Assembly: GCA_030690895.1 (NCBI GenBank)
Contig: JAUYFQ010000006.1
Location: 1-62,892 of the forward strand
Direction of reading: 5' to 3'
DNA: 62,892 nt
From: Sulfuricellaceae bacterium
GTDB taxonomy: Bacteria > Pseudomonadota > Gammaproteobacteria > Burkholderiales > Sulfuricellaceae
The number at the start of each line of letters is the position of its first letter. The first letter of the stretch is position 1. Below are positions 42,406 to 52,138 of the stretch, piece after piece. The notes beneath the pieces were generated by a model. It saw only the letters and a program-made list of their open reading frames with translations, was not told the DNA's origin and did no database searches. Position numbers and translations under genes: made by a program.

Positions 42406-43234
42406 TGCGCATCATGCCTGGCAATACCATCGTTGTTGTCAGTTATTCAGCGACTTGTCCCGGATTACTATACCGCCCACGTTCCACGTTTCCCAATTTA
42501 CGTGCAGTATGTGCAAACCCAAACTCCATACTGACCGCTCACCCGTGCGGGCATCACCGCCATTGTAAACCGGCTAAAGCCGGAACAATGGCGCGACAGT
42601 CACGGCGCTTGCAATAAAACCCGCAAGCCCCGCGCCATCGCTATCCCGTACCCACCTGACAGAGCGCCGAAGGCATAAAACCGCCATCGGCTTGCCGTTC
42701 CTGCCACGTTGGTCTCGCTCCGATTCCGCCGCCGCTTCACCACTGCGGGCCTAGCGAAGAACCCCGCAAGGCTCTTGCGGTTCGCAGGCGGCTGGTGGCA
42801 GCCGGCCAGTTCCGCGTCCCTGCCACGGTTCGCGGTCTTGTCGCGCTTGCGCTGGCATTGGTGGCGGCTTGTAACATAATCGCGTCTTATGCAAAGCGTA
42901 AACGCCGGGCATGAAGCCGCCCGCCCTTCGGGTTCGCATAAGAAGCGTTTATGTCTTGCGCCCTGCGGGTAAAAACCGCCACAAACCAACCCATCGCCCC
43001 CTTGCCCCCGGTGGGGGAAGGCCGCAAAACGGGGCTGGTGGAGCATCGCCCCTTCACTTTTTGCGGCGCGGTCGCTTCGCGGCGGAATTGATCCCTTAAT
43101 CTTCGTTGCGTTTTTTAACAAGCTCACCTGGTGAGCCTGTTAGTATGGATGATGCTGCCGGGCACCCACATTTCTTTTCATGATATTCCAATGAGATTAT
43201 GATGCAGGTCAACAAGATGCGGTAGTTACACCCG
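42406..43234. other. Long region without a recognised gene
   Basis: About 830 bases. The left part (42406-42600) has scattered short hairpins (for example aaccggctaaagccgg). 42600-43127 is GC-rich with an open minus-strand frame of 175 codons (ends GGYGIAMARGLRVLLQAP) that is Arg-rich and low in complexity; I cannot tell whether it is coding. It is next to an hsdM remnant and a truncated fic gene, which suggests a scar of a former mobile island. Confidence 0.4.
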
Positions 43235-43468
43235 CGCAAGGGTGAAATCCTCTTCATCGACGCCCGCAACCTCGGCCACCTGATCAACCGCCGCACCCGC
43301 GAACTGTCGCACGAGGACATACAAAAGATCGCCGACACCTACCACGCTTGGCTAGAACTCCCCTCGCCCGCAGGCGGGAGAGGGGCCGGGGGAGAGAGCA
43401 AGCCCTATGAGGACGTGAAGGGCTTTTGCGCTTCCGTACCACTGCAACGGGTCAAGGAACTGGACTAG
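43235..43468 (+). pseudogene. hsdM remnant (type I methyltransferase C-terminal region)
   Basis: The plus-strand frame reads RKGEILFIDARNLGHLINRR, then TRELSHEDIQKIADTYHAW, then a repeat-derived ELPSPAGGRGAGGE, then YEDVKGFCASVPLQRVKELD and a stop. These are C-terminal HsdM segments; in intact HsdM the last visible residues are followed by YVLTPGRYVG. The beginning of the gene is missing, so only about 78 codons remain. It is truncated exactly where it meets the 3' end of the fic gene on the opposite strand. Confidence 0.75.
43368..43404. repeat. Dispersed palindromic repeat inside the hsdM remnant
   Basis: cccctcgcccgcaggcggga followed by gaggggccgggggagag. It is a GC-rich member of the same family, inserted in frame between HAW and YEDV of the HsdM remnant. 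Confidence 0.6.
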
Positions 43469-44448
43469 CCTTTACGGAGCAGGAATGTCAATGGACACAG
43501 ATTGGCGCGGAACAGCGGCAAGTTGGCGGCAAGCCGGGACGTTCGTTTGTTGATGTCGGCAAAGGCTTGTAAATATGGCAAATGCACCATCATGAAGAAT
43601 GATTGCTCGAAAGGATCCGCAGTCTGGTTGGCCTTATCGAGAACCACTTTCAAGGCGGCTTCGAGTTGTTGCGGTGTGGACAGTGGCCGATAGACACTTT
43701 TTCCAATATTCACCGCATGTTGGCGAATTCGACCTTCATCCGCCGGGTTGGGAAGCAAGTTTTCTGCCAAGGCGCTGTGCAGATTCATGAGCGTATAACG
43801 GTCGAACGCCATCTCACCGATATTCTCAACCAACAACTCAATGGCAGTTTTGTGGTTCAAGATCATCTGCGTCTCGATCGCAGCCTTGCCTTGTGCTGCT
43901 TTGCCGTGTTCGATTAGCACCCGCGTATCCAATCGAGAGTAAGTATTGCCCTCCAGCTGGCTGGAAGCCCAGGACAAATCAATCAACAGACGATTCAAAA
44001 TAGCGCTGCTATAAGTACCAGCAGGCTCGTCGGCATCGACCGTCTTACCCATTTTGTGCAACTGACGCCGCAGAGACTCGGACAGATACCAGGTCTCATT
44101 GGGTTGATAGGCATTCAGGAAATCACGCTGGTAGCCCACAGGCTTGCGCGCTTCCACAGGCTGGTCGATATAGGCAAGGATGTCCAGGCTATCGGCGGAA
44201 AGCGGGATGGTGCTGGGGAATACATCGGTTATGGCGGATGATGCGGCGACAAGCACAACTTTAGCGCCGGAATAGCGACGTGCTCGCCCTTCGCCCCTCG
44301 CAGTGATTTGACCGGCCTCAATCAGCTTGGCAATCAAGCGCTGTGCCGTGCGCCTGGCGATGCCAGGGTGCTGGGTGAGCAGATCAGCCAGCGTTAGCCC
44401 GTAGCTGGCTGCCTGAATGCTGTTCAGCAAATCAATCATAGATGACAT
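43465..44448 (-). CDS. Fic-domain protein, 3'-truncated
   Basis: 327 residues from the ATG at 44448. An N-terminal winged-helix-like region (SIQAASYGLTLADLLTQHPG, ARRTAQRLIAKLIEAGQ), the inhibitory motif SSQLEGN, and the Fic catalytic loop in the variant HLPYLQAFADINKRTSRLAA. Fic proteins transfer AMP or other groups to target proteins. In this class the chain normally runs on for about 50-60 residues after LCPLTF; here it ends LLRKG at the junction with the hsdM remnant, so activity is uncertain. An in-frame start at 44670 would add 74 residues with no family similarity. Confidence 0.8.
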   Translation of the reverse strand: MSSMIDLLNSIQAASYGLTLADLLTQHPGIARRTAQRLIAKLIEAGQITARGEGRARRYSGAKVVLVAASSAITDVFPSTIPLSADSLDILAYIDQPVEARKPVGYQRDFLNAYQPNETWYLSESLRRQLHKMGKTVDADEPAGTYSSAILNRLLIDLSWASSQLEGNTYSRLDTRVLIEHGKAAQGKAAIETQMILNHKTAIELLVENIGEMAFDRYTLMNLHSALAENLLPNPADEGRIRQHAVNIGKSVYRPLSTPQQLEAALKVVLDKANQTADPFEQSFFMMVHLPYLQAFADINKRTSRLAANLPLFRANLCPLTFLLRKG

Positions 44449-44924
44449 GGTATTGTTGGCGCTGTTTGTAGAGGACGAGCCGCAATTATGGCGCTGTTTA
44501 TTGAACCGTGCCAATATTTTGCTATTATTTGGCGCGGCAGGATGGATCTGCGCCACATAGAATAAACCGAGATTGTTCATTAGCACTTGTAGGGGCGGTT
44601 TTAACCGCCTTTGGCGAATAAATTCGCCCCTACATTCCATCGTTTTGACGAAATCATGCCTAATGAACAATCTCGGATAAAGGGGATGCTACCGGGAGCG
44701 CCCCCTCATTTCGATTTGTCGTCTATCCTGAAGCATCTGATGGCCGCAGCAGTGGGCACAAAACCTCGACCAGTGCGTTTTTTGCGAGCGTCTGAACATT
44801 GTGGCTAATCAGGAAACAGCATGTCACGCCGCTGCATTCGTAGTATGGCGCCAGGTGCTACGCCATTTGTCCATCCCGCTAATAGTCGGTATATTGACCA
44901 GTTACTTTCAACTCTGCTTTGGCC
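44449..44924. other. Spacer between fic and uvrA with a MITE-like element
   Basis: About 475 bases between two divergent genes. It contains the palindromic element at 44568-44676 and, on the right, the presumed uvrA promoter region (near tcggtatattgaccagttac). A CTGT-N8-ACAG SOS box was not seen. No further gene. Confidence 0.5.
44568..44676. repeat. 109-bp palindromic (MITE-like) element
   Basis: Perfect 17-bp terminal inverted repeats, ccgagattgttcattag at 44568-44584 and ctaatgaacaatctcgg at 44660-44676, with a second inner pair tgtaggggcg / cgcccctaca (44588-44597 and 44625-44634) and a central hairpin ggcggttttaaccgcc. The right half (cgcccctacattccatcgtt plus ttgacgaaatcatgcctaat) reappears at 48651-48692 with one mismatch. 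Confidence 0.8.
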
Positions 44925-47738
44925 ATGTCCTTCATCAAGATTCGCGGCGCCCGCACCCATAACCTGAAAAACATCAGTCTCGACATCCCGCGCAACCAGT
45001 TGGTTGTCATTACCGGATTGTCCGGGTCTGGAAAGTCTTCTCTGGCTTTCGATACGCTGTATGCGGAGGGTCAGCGGCGCTATGTCGAGTCCTTATCCGC
45101 TTATGCACGCCAGTTTTTGCAGTTGATGGAGAAGCCTGACGTTGATCTGATCGAGGGTTTGTCTCCAGCGATTGCCATTGAGCAGAAGGCGACCAGCCAT
45201 AACCCGCGTTCGACGGTCGGGACGGTCACTGAAATCCACGATTATCTGCGCTTGCTGTTCGCTCGAGTGGGCGATCCATTTTGCCCTGAACATGGCGCCA
45301 AGCTCGAATCTCAGAGCGTTTCGCAGATGGTGGATCATGTGCTCGCTCTGCCTGAAGACACCCGGTTGATGATTCTTTCTCCCCTGGTTGCCGGACGCAA
45401 GGGCGAACAACTCGAATTGTTCGACGAAATGCGCGCGCAGGGATTTGTGAGATTACGTGTGGATGGCGTTGTTTACGAAATCGACCAACCGCCAAAACTG
45501 GAAAAAAACCGGAAACATACTGTCGAGGTCGTTGTCGACCGAATCAAGGTCAGGGCAGACATGAAGCAGCGTCTGGCAGAATCATTTGAAACTGCTTTGC
45601 GCCACTCTGATGGTCGTGCATTGGCGGTGGAAATGGATTCCGGCAAGGAGCACTTGTTCTCCGCCAAATTTGCCTGCCCGGTTTGCAGTTTTGCGCTGGC
45701 AGAGCTTGAACCTCGATTGTTTTCTTTTAATAATCCGATGGGCGCCTGCCCCAAGTGCGATGGCCTGGGGCAGATCAATTTCTTTGACCCCAAGCGTGTC
45801 GTGGCTTTCCCTCACCTTTCTCTCGCTTCCGGCGCAGTCAAGGGTTGGGATCGGCGCAATCAGTTTTATTTCCAGATGCTTCAAAGTCTGGCTTTGCACT
45901 ACGGCTTCGATCTGGAATTGCCATTCGAGGAGCTTCCGGAGCAAATTCGCCACTCCCTGTTGTATGGTAGCGGGACGGAAGCCATCCCATTCAAGTACCT
46001 GGCTAACAAGGGGGGATTCGAGACGCGTTCACACACCTTTGAAGGCATGTTGCGCAATTTCGAGCGCCGCTATCAGGAAACGGATTCAGTTGCCGTGCGT
46101 GAAGAGCTGGCTAAATACCTCAACAACCAGACCTGCCCGGTTTGCGAAGGAACCCGCCTGCGAATGGAAGCGCGGCATGTCAGGATTGCCGGTCGGCCCA
46201 TTTATGAATTGAGCCATCTTTCTCTCAAGGATGCGCTGATTTTTTTTCAGGAGCTTTCTCTGACTGGGCAGAAACAGGCAATTGCCGAGCGCATCGTCAA
46301 GGAAATTGCCAGCCGTTTGCAATTTCTGACAAATGTCGGCCTGGATTACCTGTCTCTCGATCGTTCAGCAGACACCCTTTCCGGCGGAGAATCTCAGCGC
46401 ATCCGCCTGGCCAGCCAGATCGGGTCTGGTCTGACTGGGGTCATGTACGTTCTGGATGAGCCATCCATCGGCCTGCATCAGCGCGACAACGATCGCTTGC
46501 TGAGCACTTTGATTCGCCTTCGCGATCTGGGTAATAGCGTCATCGTGGTTGAACATGACGAAGATGCGATTCGAACCGCCGATTATGTTGTCGACATGGG
46601 TCCCGCTGCGGGTGAGCATGGCGGACATATTGTGGCGCAGGGAACCCCCGAAGAAATTTGTCTCAATCCGGATTCACTGACTGGCCTCTACCTGAGCGGC
46701 AAACGTCGCATCGCTGTGCCGACTTCTCGGCAGGCGCCAGATCCAGAGCGCATGCTTCAGATCATCGAAGCAACGGGACACAACCTCAAACAGGTCACGC
46801 TGAATCTGCCTGTTGGCCTGCTGGTATGCATTACCGGCGTATCTGGTTCGGGCAAGTCCACGTTGATCAACGATACGCTTTATCATGCCGTGGCACGCCA
46901 TCTCTATGGCAGCAATGCCGAACCCTCTCCCTATCGCGAACTCAATGGCCTGGAATTTTTCGACAAGGTCATCAACGTGGATCAGAGCCCCATTGGGCGC
47001 ACGCCACGCTCCAATCCCGCCACTTATACCGGTCTGTTTACACCAATAAGGGATTTGTTCGCGGGGGTTCCGCAGTCCAGAGAGCGCGGGTACGGGCCAG
47101 GCAGGTTCTCATTCAACGTCAAGGGGGGGCGCTGCGAGGCTTGCCAGGGAGATGGGGTCATCAAGGTTGAAATGCATTTTCTGCCGGATATCTACGTGGA
47201 ATGCGATGTCTGCCACGGCCAGCGTTACAACCGCGAATCACTTGAGATCCAGTACAAGGGCAGGAACATCCATGAAATTCTCCAAATGACCGTCGAACAT
47301 GCGCGCGAGTTCTTTAGCGCTGTGCCTATCGTTGCAAGGAAACTGCAAACTTTATTGGATGTCGGTCTTGGTTACATCACCCTGGGACAAAGTGCGACTA
47401 CGCTATCCGGCGGCGAAGCGCAGCGGGTCAAGCTTTCATTGGAACTTTCCAAGCGCGATACAGGGAGAACCTTGTACATACTGGATGAACCAACGACTGG
47501 TTTGCATTTTCAGGATATTGAAATGCTGCTGACGGTGCTACATCGCTTGCGCGAACACGGCAATACGGTTGTTGTTATCGAGCACAATCTGGACGTCATC
47601 AAGACGGCTGACTGGGTGGTGGATTTGGGGCCAGAAGGCGGACATGGCGGGGGTCTGATCATTGCTGAGGGCACGCCGGAAAGCATTGCACAAAATCCAT
47701 CAAGCCATACTGGACAATACCTGCGAGCCGTTTTATGA
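44925..47738 (+). CDS. uvrA: Excinuclease ABC subunit A
   Basis: 937 residues. Two ATPase heads with Walker A motifs (GLSGSGKSS near 31-39; GVSGSGKST in the second half), two ABC signatures ([40 protein letters not shown]) and the zinc-binding cysteines [12 protein letters not shown] and [15 protein letters not shown]. UvrA finds bulky lesions and loads UvrB in nucleotide excision repair. The ATG at 44925 ([13 protein letters not shown]) is preferred over a TTG two codons earlier. It ends 3 bases past the start of the opposite gene's stop codon, so the two are convergent with a 6-base overlap. Confidence 0.96.
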   Translation: MSFIKIRGARTHNLKNISLDIPRNQLVVITGLSGSGKSSLAFDTLYAEGQRRYVESLSAYARQFLQLMEKPDVDLIEGLSPAIAIEQKATSHNPRSTVGTVTEIHDYLRLLFARVGDPFCPEHGAKLESQSVSQMVDHVLALPEDTRLMILSPLVAGRKGEQLELFDEMRAQGFVRLRVDGVVYEIDQPPKLEKNRKHTVEVVVDRIKVRADMKQRLAESFETALRHSDGRALAVEMDSGKEHLFSAKFACPVCSFALAELEPRLFSFNNPMGACPKCDGLGQINFFDPKRVVAFPHLSLASGAVKGWDRRNQFYFQMLQSLALHYGFDLELPFEELPEQIRHSLLYGSGTEAIPFKYLANKGGFETRSHTFEGMLRNFERRYQETDSVAVREELAKYLNNQTCPVCEGTRLRMEARHVRIAGRPIYELSHLSLKDALIFFQELSLTGQKQAIAERIVKEIASRLQFLTNVGLDYLSLDRSADTLSGGESQRIRLASQIGSGLTGVMYVLDEPSIGLHQRDNDRLLSTLIRLRDLGNSVIVVEHDEDAIRTADYVVDMGPAAGEHGGHIVAQGTPEEICLNPDSLTGLYLSGKRRIAVPTSRQAPDPERMLQIIEATGHNLKQVTLNLPVGLLVCITGVSGSGKSTLINDTLYHAVARHLYGSNAEPSPYRELNGLEFFDKVINVDQSPIGRTPRSNPATYTGLFTPIRDLFAGVPQSRERGYGPGRFSFNVKGGRCEACQGDGVIKVEMHFLPDIYVECDVCHGQRYNRESLEIQYKGRNIHEILQMTVEHAREFFSAVPIVARKLQTLLDVGLGYITLGQSATTLSGGEAQRVKLSLELSKRDTGRTLYILDEPTTGLHFQDIEMLLTVLHRLREHGNTVVVIEHNLDVIKTADWVVDLGPEGGHGGGLIIAEGTPESIAQNPSSHTGQYLRAVL

Positions 47739-48461
47739 GGTGAACGTAACGGGCATACCTACTTGTAGGTTCAGTAACTGAGCCGCACTGCTCATATTGG
47801 CTGCAATTTCGACAAGTCCGATGCTGTTCACATACCAGAACAGTTCGCCACGAGTCACATCAGAAAACACTCGGGCTTTAGTTACGTTGTGTCCGTCCAC
47901 ATTCAGAACATGGGCGCCAGAGACCAGATCCTCGCGCATACCAGTCATGGCGTTCCCATAATGATCGATATAGATGAGTTCGCTCAAATCTCGATCACCA
48001 AGCTGAATATCCATGGAGGCGGTGTCAATCAGTTTTCCGTGGGGGAATTCGCCCTTGTCAATCCATGCAGCAATCGGCCCAAATATATCTCTGCCATGGA
48101 AAGAGTCAGCACATTTCTCCGGCGCCCATTGTATCCGCCACAACTCAACCTTGCGGGCCCGCGCGGCAACAACTGATAACAAGCCATTGTCTGGCCCGAC
48201 GTACCACACGTCGTCAGCAAGCATCACCAGACCTGCACGAGTAGAGCCGACGCCAGGGTCGACAACAGCCAGGCAAACGCTACCGACATCAAATCGATTT
48301 GAGAGAGCAGCAAGCAGATGTGCGGCGGGGATAGGGGAAAATGGGGGCGACTCGTGGAATAAATCCAGTACGGTGCAATTCTGGGAGTGCAGCATGATGG
48401 CCGACTTGATCTGACCTACATAAATATCCTGCGCACCAAAATCTGAAAATATTTGAATCAT
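47733..48461 (-). CDS. SAM hydroxide adenosyltransferase (DUF62, SAM hydrolase) family
   Basis: 242 residues. [20 protein letters not shown] carries the N-terminal Asp, [20 protein letters not shown] and [13 protein letters not shown] are family hallmarks, [14 protein letters not shown] carries the His-Gly-Arg-Asp motif and [11 protein letters not shown] the second half. Archaeal and bacterial members hydrolyse S-adenosylmethionine to adenosine and methionine. It is a single gene, convergent with uvrA, ended by that overlap. Confidence 0.87.
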   Translation of the reverse strand: MIQIFSDFGAQDIYVGQIKSAIMLHSQNCTVLDLFHESPPFSPIPAAHLLAALSNRFDVGSVCLAVVDPGVGSTRAGLVMLADDVWYVGPDNGLLSVVAARARKVELWRIQWAPEKCADSFHGRDIFGPIAAWIDKGEFPHGKLIDTASMDIQLGDRDLSELIYIDHYGNAMTGMREDLVSGAHVLNVDGHNVTKARVFSDVTRGELFWYVNSIGLVEIAANMSSAAQLLNLQVGMPVTFTS

Positions 48462-48483
48462 CTTTAATCCTAGAAAACTCAGT

Positions 48484-48597
48484 TAACCACGGGGAGCACG
48501 GGGAAAATCCATGTGTTACACGATTTTTCCCTCTCACCAAATGGGTGAGCCATGTCAAGCGCCAAACCCCATGGCTTTCCCCGTGATCCCCGTGTCG
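48484..48597. repeat. Modular palindromic repeat, CACGGGG variant
   Basis: aaccacggggagcacgggga at the left and tttccccgtgatccccgtgt at the right are inverted copies around the central hairpin ctcaccaaatgggtgag. The layout equals the 3833-3975 and 5435-5585 elements, but the arm sequence is GC-rich. Confidence 0.7.
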
Positions 48598-48650
48598 CCT
48601 AGAGGCGCCTACTTTTGGTCCACGTGGTTCAAATATGGTTCTTAGGATAA

Positions 48651-48692
48651 ATCGCCCCTACATTCCATCGTTTTGACGAGATCATGCCTAAT
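48651..48692. repeat. Partial copy of the MITE-like element
   Basis: tcgcccctacattccatcgt and tttgacgagatcatgcctaa, identical to part of 44568-44676 except for one base. The left terminal inverted repeat is missing, so it is a truncated or rearranged copy. Confidence 0.75.
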
Positions 48693-48740
48693 AACAACCT
48701 GGGTTAATCCATCCAGAACAAGCACAAGTCGTAAAACGAA

Positions 48741-48766
48741 AAAAGCCGGTCAAAACCGGCTTTTTT
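48741..48766. terminator. Terminator of the rplQ-rpoA operon
   Basis: AAAAGCCGGT CAAA ACCGGCTTTT followed by TT, a strong hairpin with U-tracts on both sides (bidirectional). It lies 17 bases past the rplQ stop codon. Confidence 0.92.
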
Positions 48767-48782
48767 CTATGCAATATGAGGA

Positions 48783-49166
48783 TTACTCTTCGACTGGAAC
48801 TGCGTTATCAGGCCTGTCCAAAAGCTCGACAATCGCCATAGGCGCATTATCGCCATGTCGGAAACCGCATTTAAGAATACGCAAGTAACCACCATTACGG
48901 GTCTGGAAGCGAGGGCCCAGGCTATCAAAAAGCTTAACGACCATTTCACGATCGCGGAGGCGATCAAATGCCAAGCGGCGGTTCGCCAAGGATGGTTTTT
49001 TACCCAGCGTAATCAGTGGCTCAGCAACGCGACGCAATTCCTTGGCCTTGGGCAGTGTAGTCTTGATGACCTCATGGCGAAGCAGTGAGTTTGCCATATT
49101 ACGCAACATAGCCAAACGGTGGCTAGTGGTACGGTTGAGTTTTCGGTTAGATAAACGGTGACGCAT
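48783..49166 (-). CDS. rplQ: Ribosomal protein L17
   Basis: 127 residues beginning [20 protein letters not shown], the standard L17 start, with [19 protein letters not shown]. It is the last gene of the alpha operon, 47 bases after rpoA, followed by the terminator at 48741-48766. The C-terminus is short (no long acidic tail), usual for bacteria. Confidence 0.98.
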   Translation of the reverse strand: MRHRLSNRKLNRTTSHRLAMLRNMANSLLRHEVIKTTLPKAKELRRVAEPLITLGKKPSLANRRLAFDRLRDREMVVKLFDSLGPRFQTRNGGYLRILKCGFRHGDNAPMAIVELLDRPDNAVPVEE

Positions 49167-49213
49167 AACAAATCCTTTATTAGCTAGAATCCTTTACCAG
49201 ACTCAGCTGGAAA

Positions 49214-50197
49214 TCAGGCCTTTTCCAAACCAGCCGGCGGCCAGTTTTCCAATTTCATACCCAATGTCAGTCCCTTGGAAGCCAAAACATCCTTTATTTC
49301 ATTCAGTGACTTACGTCCCAGATTGGGTGTTTTGAGCAACTCTGTTTCTGAGCGCTGAATTAAATCGCCGATGTAATAAATGTTTTCAGCCTTAAGACAA
49401 TTTGCCGAACGCACCGTTAATTCTAGGTCATCGACTGGACGCAGAAGTATAGGATCAACCTGCGGGCTGCGCGGCGTCTCGATTTCAGCTTGAGTGCCCT
49501 TAAGCTCGGCAAACACTGATAACTGGTCAACCATGATCCTGGCAGCAAAACGAATTGCCTCTTCAGGATCGATGACACCGTTGGTTTCAATATCGACAAC
49601 CAATTTATCCAGATCCGTGCGTTGTTCGACACGAGCGCTCTCAACGCCATAGCTGACCCGACTAACTGGGCTAAAAGAGGCGTCCAGCATGATTGCACCA
49701 ACCAGGCGATCACCTTCAGCAATGCGACGAGTCGCAACAGGGACGTAACCACGACCTTGCTCGATCTTGAGCGTCATGCTGATTTTGCCGCCTTTAGTCA
49801 AATGCGCAATAACATGACCTGGATTGATAATTTCAACATCATGAGACGTTTCGATATCACCAGCGGTTACAACGCCTTCACCACTTTTTGACAGACTAAG
49901 CGTAACTTCTGGGCGATTATGTAACTTTAAGGAGATACCCTTCAAATTCAAAAGGATATCAACCACATCCTCCTGCACGCCATCAATGGTGGAATATTCA
50001 TGAACGACACCATCGATCTGAACCTGAGTAATCGCATAACCAGGCATGGAAGAAAGAAGGATGCGGCGTAGCGCGTTTCCAAGCGTGTGCCCATAACCAC
50101 GTTCAAATGGTTCCATCGTAATTCGCGCACGACTAGGAGACTGGCTTTGCACATCCACAATCCGTGGCTTTAAAAATTCAGCTGCACTGCTTTGCAT
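49214..50197 (-). CDS. rpoA: RNA polymerase alpha subunit
   Basis: 327 residues. The N-terminal assembly domain ([32 protein letters not shown]) and the C-terminal domain (about 245-315) with [20 protein letters not shown] and [19 protein letters not shown], which contacts promoter UP elements and activators. Part of the alpha operon rpsM-rpsK-rpsD-rpoA-rplQ. Confidence 0.98.
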   Translation of the reverse strand: MQSSAAEFLKPRIVDVQSQSPSRARITMEPFERGYGHTLGNALRRILLSSMPGYAITQVQIDGVVHEYSTIDGVQEDVVDILLNLKGISLKLHNRPEVTLSLSKSGEGVVTAGDIETSHDVEIINPGHVIAHLTKGGKISMTLKIEQGRGYVPVATRRIAEGDRLVGAIMLDASFSPVSRVSYGVESARVEQRTDLDKLVVDIETNGVIDPEEAIRFAARIMVDQLSVFAELKGTQAEIETPRSPQVDPILLRPVDDLELTVRSANCLKAENIYYIGDLIQRSETELLKTPNLGRKSLNEIKDVLASKGLTLGMKLENWPPAGLEKA

Positions 50198-50230
50198 GGA
50201 TCGTTATTCCTATGATTTGCTACAACTCAA

Positions 50231-50860
50231 TTACTTGGAGTACAACTCGACAACGAGATGTTCATTGATTGTTGCAGGCAGTTCAGAACGCTGGGGCTTG
50301 GCTTTAAAAGTCCCTTTGAGCGCCTTGATATCAACCTCGATCCATTCAGGCACCCCGCGCTGGCCCGCCGCCTCAGCAGCCGATTTAACACGAAGATGTG
50401 CTTTTGTACGCCCTGCAACTTCGATCACGTCACCCGGCTTAACTTGGTAGGATGGAATGTTGACGCGTCTACCATTAACAAGTATCCCGTTATGGCGAAC
50501 AACTTGACGAGCCTCGGTGCGCGAAGCAGCAAATCCCATACGGTAAGCCACGTTATCCAAGCGGCACTCAAGTAACTGAAGCAAGTTCTCGCCGGTAATT
50601 CCACGTACACGATCAGCTTCCTGATAATAACCACGGAACTGCTTTTCGAGTACACCATAAATGCGACGCAATTTCTGCTTTTCACGCAACTGAACACCAT
50701 AACCAGACAAACGCGTATTCTGCTTTTGCCCATGCTGACCAGGTGGGTATGCGCGGCGCTCAATAGAGCACTTATCGGTGAAACACTTTTCACCCTTCAG
50801 AAAAAGTTTTTCTCCCTCACGTCGGCATTGACGGCATTTAGGATCAAGATTTCTAGCCAA
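50231..50860 (-). CDS. rpsD: Ribosomal protein S4, TTG start
   Basis: 209 residues. Family proteins begin [20 protein letters not shown]; here that point is a TTG at 50860, preceded by GCAGGAGAATTACT, a strong Shine-Dalgarno. The upstream in-frame ATG would add 20 unrelated residues. The N-terminal cysteines (CRQC ... KCFTDKC) form the zinc-binding site of C+ S4. The S4 RNA-binding domain has [20 protein letters not shown]4 starts 30S assembly and often represses its operon; a weak TTG start may help set its level. Confidence 0.95.
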   Translation of the reverse strand: MARNLDPKCRQCRREGEKLFLKGEKCFTDKCSIERRAYPPGQHGQKQNTRLSGYGVQLREKQKLRRIYGVLEKQFRGYYQEADRVRGITGENLLQLLECRLDNVAYRMGFAASRTEARQVVRHNGILVNGRRVNIPSYQVKPGDVIEVAGRTKAHLRVKSAAEAAGQRGVPEWIEVDIKALKGTFKAKPQRSELPATINEHLVVELYSK

Positions 50861-50889
50861 AGTAATTCTCCTGCAATATAACTGCCGAA

Positions 50890-51279
50890 TTAAATGCGAC
50901 GCTTTTTGGGCGGACGGCATCCATTGTGAGGGACAGGCGTAACATCAGTAATGCCCGTAATTTTAAATCCAACGGCGTTCAGCGCACGCACTGCAGATTC
51001 ACGCCCCGGACCTGGGCCCTTGATTCGCACCTCGAGATTTTTAACACCATATTCCTGCGCCGCCTTACCAGCGTGCTCAGCCGCGATTTGAGCAGCAAAC
51101 GGCGTACTCTTGCGGGAACCACGGAAACCACTTCCACCAGACGTTGCCCACGAGAGAGCGTTCCCCTGGCGATCGGTTATGGTTACGATCGTATTGTTGA
51201 ATGAAGCATGAACGTGAGCGACACCTTCCGCCACATTCTTTTTGACTTTTTTGCGCACACGCACATTAGGCTTTGCCAT
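50890..51279 (-). CDS. rpsK: Ribosomal protein S11
   Basis: 129 residues with [20 protein letters not shown] and the C-terminal [20 protein letters not shown], conserved in all S11 proteins. It is 29 bases before rpsD and part of the 30S platform. Confidence 0.97.
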   Translation of the reverse strand: MAKPNVRVRKKVKKNVAEGVAHVHASFNNTIVTITDRQGNALSWATSGGSGFRGSRKSTPFAAQIAAEHAGKAAQEYGVKNLEVRIKGPGPGRESAVRALNAVGFKITGITDVTPVPHNGCRPPKKRRI

Positions 51280-51308
51280 GATTATTCCTTTATTCGTCCG
51301 CTAGTTCT

Positions 51309-51671
51309 TTATTTACTAGAGCGGATCGCTTTACGCGGACCCTTGCGAGTTCTAGCATTTGTCCGGGTCCGTTGACCGCGAACAGGAAGGCCGCGACGAT
51401 GGCGCAGACCACGATAGCAACCCAGATCCATCAAACGCTTGATGCTCATCGTAACTTCGCGGCGCAGATCGCCCTCTACTATGAATTTACCCACCTCATC
51501 ACGCAATCGATCGATATCACTATCGCTCAAATCCTTGATCTTGGTGGAAGTCGTAACACCAGCTGCTACGCAAATTTGCTTGGAACGGGTGCGCCCGATA
51601 CCATAGATAGCAGTAAGCGCGATCTCAGCGTGTTGATGGTTTGGGATGTTTACCCCAGCGATCCGGGCCAT
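51309..51671 (-). CDS. rpsM: Ribosomal protein S13
   Basis: 120 residues: [20 protein letters not shown], the helix-hairpin-helix-like [19 protein letters not shown] and the basic tail [20 protein letters not shown]. It contacts tRNA and the 16S head. First gene after rpmJ; a likely promoter lies directly upstream. Confidence 0.97.
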   Translation of the reverse strand: MARIAGVNIPNHQHAEIALTAIYGIGRTRSKQICVAAGVTTSTKIKDLSDSDIDRLRDEVGKFIVEGDLRREVTMSIKRLMDLGCYRGLRHRRGLPVRGQRTRTNARTRKGPRKAIRSSK

Positions 51672-51711
51672 GCTTTACTCCAGGCAGCAATTTATAATGG
51701 AAAAACGTCGA

Positions 51712-51740
51712 ACTATATCACTATACATAGCAATAATCAA
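51712..51740 (-). promoter_or_regulatory. Putative sigma-70 promoter before rpsM
   Basis: On the minus strand TTGATT (-35, 51735-51740), a 17-base spacer and TATAGT (-10, 51712-51717), about 40 bases upstream of the rpsM start. The -35 box overlaps the rpmJ stop codon. It may allow separate expression of the alpha operon. Confidence 0.5.
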
Positions 51741-51850
51741 CCTTGACGCTGCTTGTGGCGCGCATCTTCACAAATGACTCGAAGAACACCTTTCCTTCTA
51801 ACCATTTTGCATTTGCGGCAAATTTTCTTTACAGAAGCACGAACTCTCAT
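51737..51850 (-). CDS. rpmJ: Ribosomal protein L36
   Basis: 37 residues, [20 protein letters not shown] and [17 protein letters not shown], a zinc-ribbon L36 with three Cys and one His (C+ form). It is too short to appear in a normal ORF list. Located between infA and rpsM, as in other betaproteobacteria. Confidence 0.95.
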   Translation of the reverse strand: MRVRASVKKICRKCKMVRRKGVLRVICEDARHKQRQG

Positions 51851-51891
51851 TTCAACTCTCCTTAAATCCTGAACACTGACATTACGCCGTG

Positions 51892-52110
51892 CTACTTTGC
51901 TCGAAATATTATCCGTGCACGCGATAAGTCATATGGTGTCAATTCCACAGTCACCTTATCACCCGGCAGAATACGAATGTAATGCATACGCATCTTGCCT
52001 GATATGTAACCAAGAACTATGTGGCCATTTTCCAGTTTGACCCGAAACGTTGCATTGGGAAGATTCTCAAGGACTTCCCCTTGCATCTCGATCGTGTCTT
52101 CTTTTGCCAT
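51892..52110 (-). CDS. infA: Translation initiation factor IF-1
   Basis: 72 residues: [20 protein letters not shown], an S1-like OB-fold with [20 protein letters not shown]. infA between secY and rpmJ is the betaproteobacterial arrangement. It assists IF-2 and IF-3 in start-site selection. Confidence 0.97.
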   Translation of the reverse strand: MAKEDTIEMQGEVLENLPNATFRVKLENGHIVLGYISGKMRMHYIRILPGDKVTVELTPYDLSRARIIFRAK

Positions 52111-52138
52111 TCAATATTCCGCCAACAGATGCCAGGTT

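Larger units (their letters stand above)
48462..48782. other. Spacer before the ribosomal superoperon, filled with repeats
   Basis: About 320 bases between the DUF62 gene and rplQ. It holds a CACGGGG modular palindrome (48484-48597), a fragment related to the MITE-like element (48651-48692) and the terminator at 48741-48766. No gene. Confidence 0.6.

Noticed and set aside
48500..48640. Possible small RNA in the repeat-filled spacer before rplQ
   Set aside because: The structure is explained by the palindromic repeat and terminator; no separate promoter is seen.
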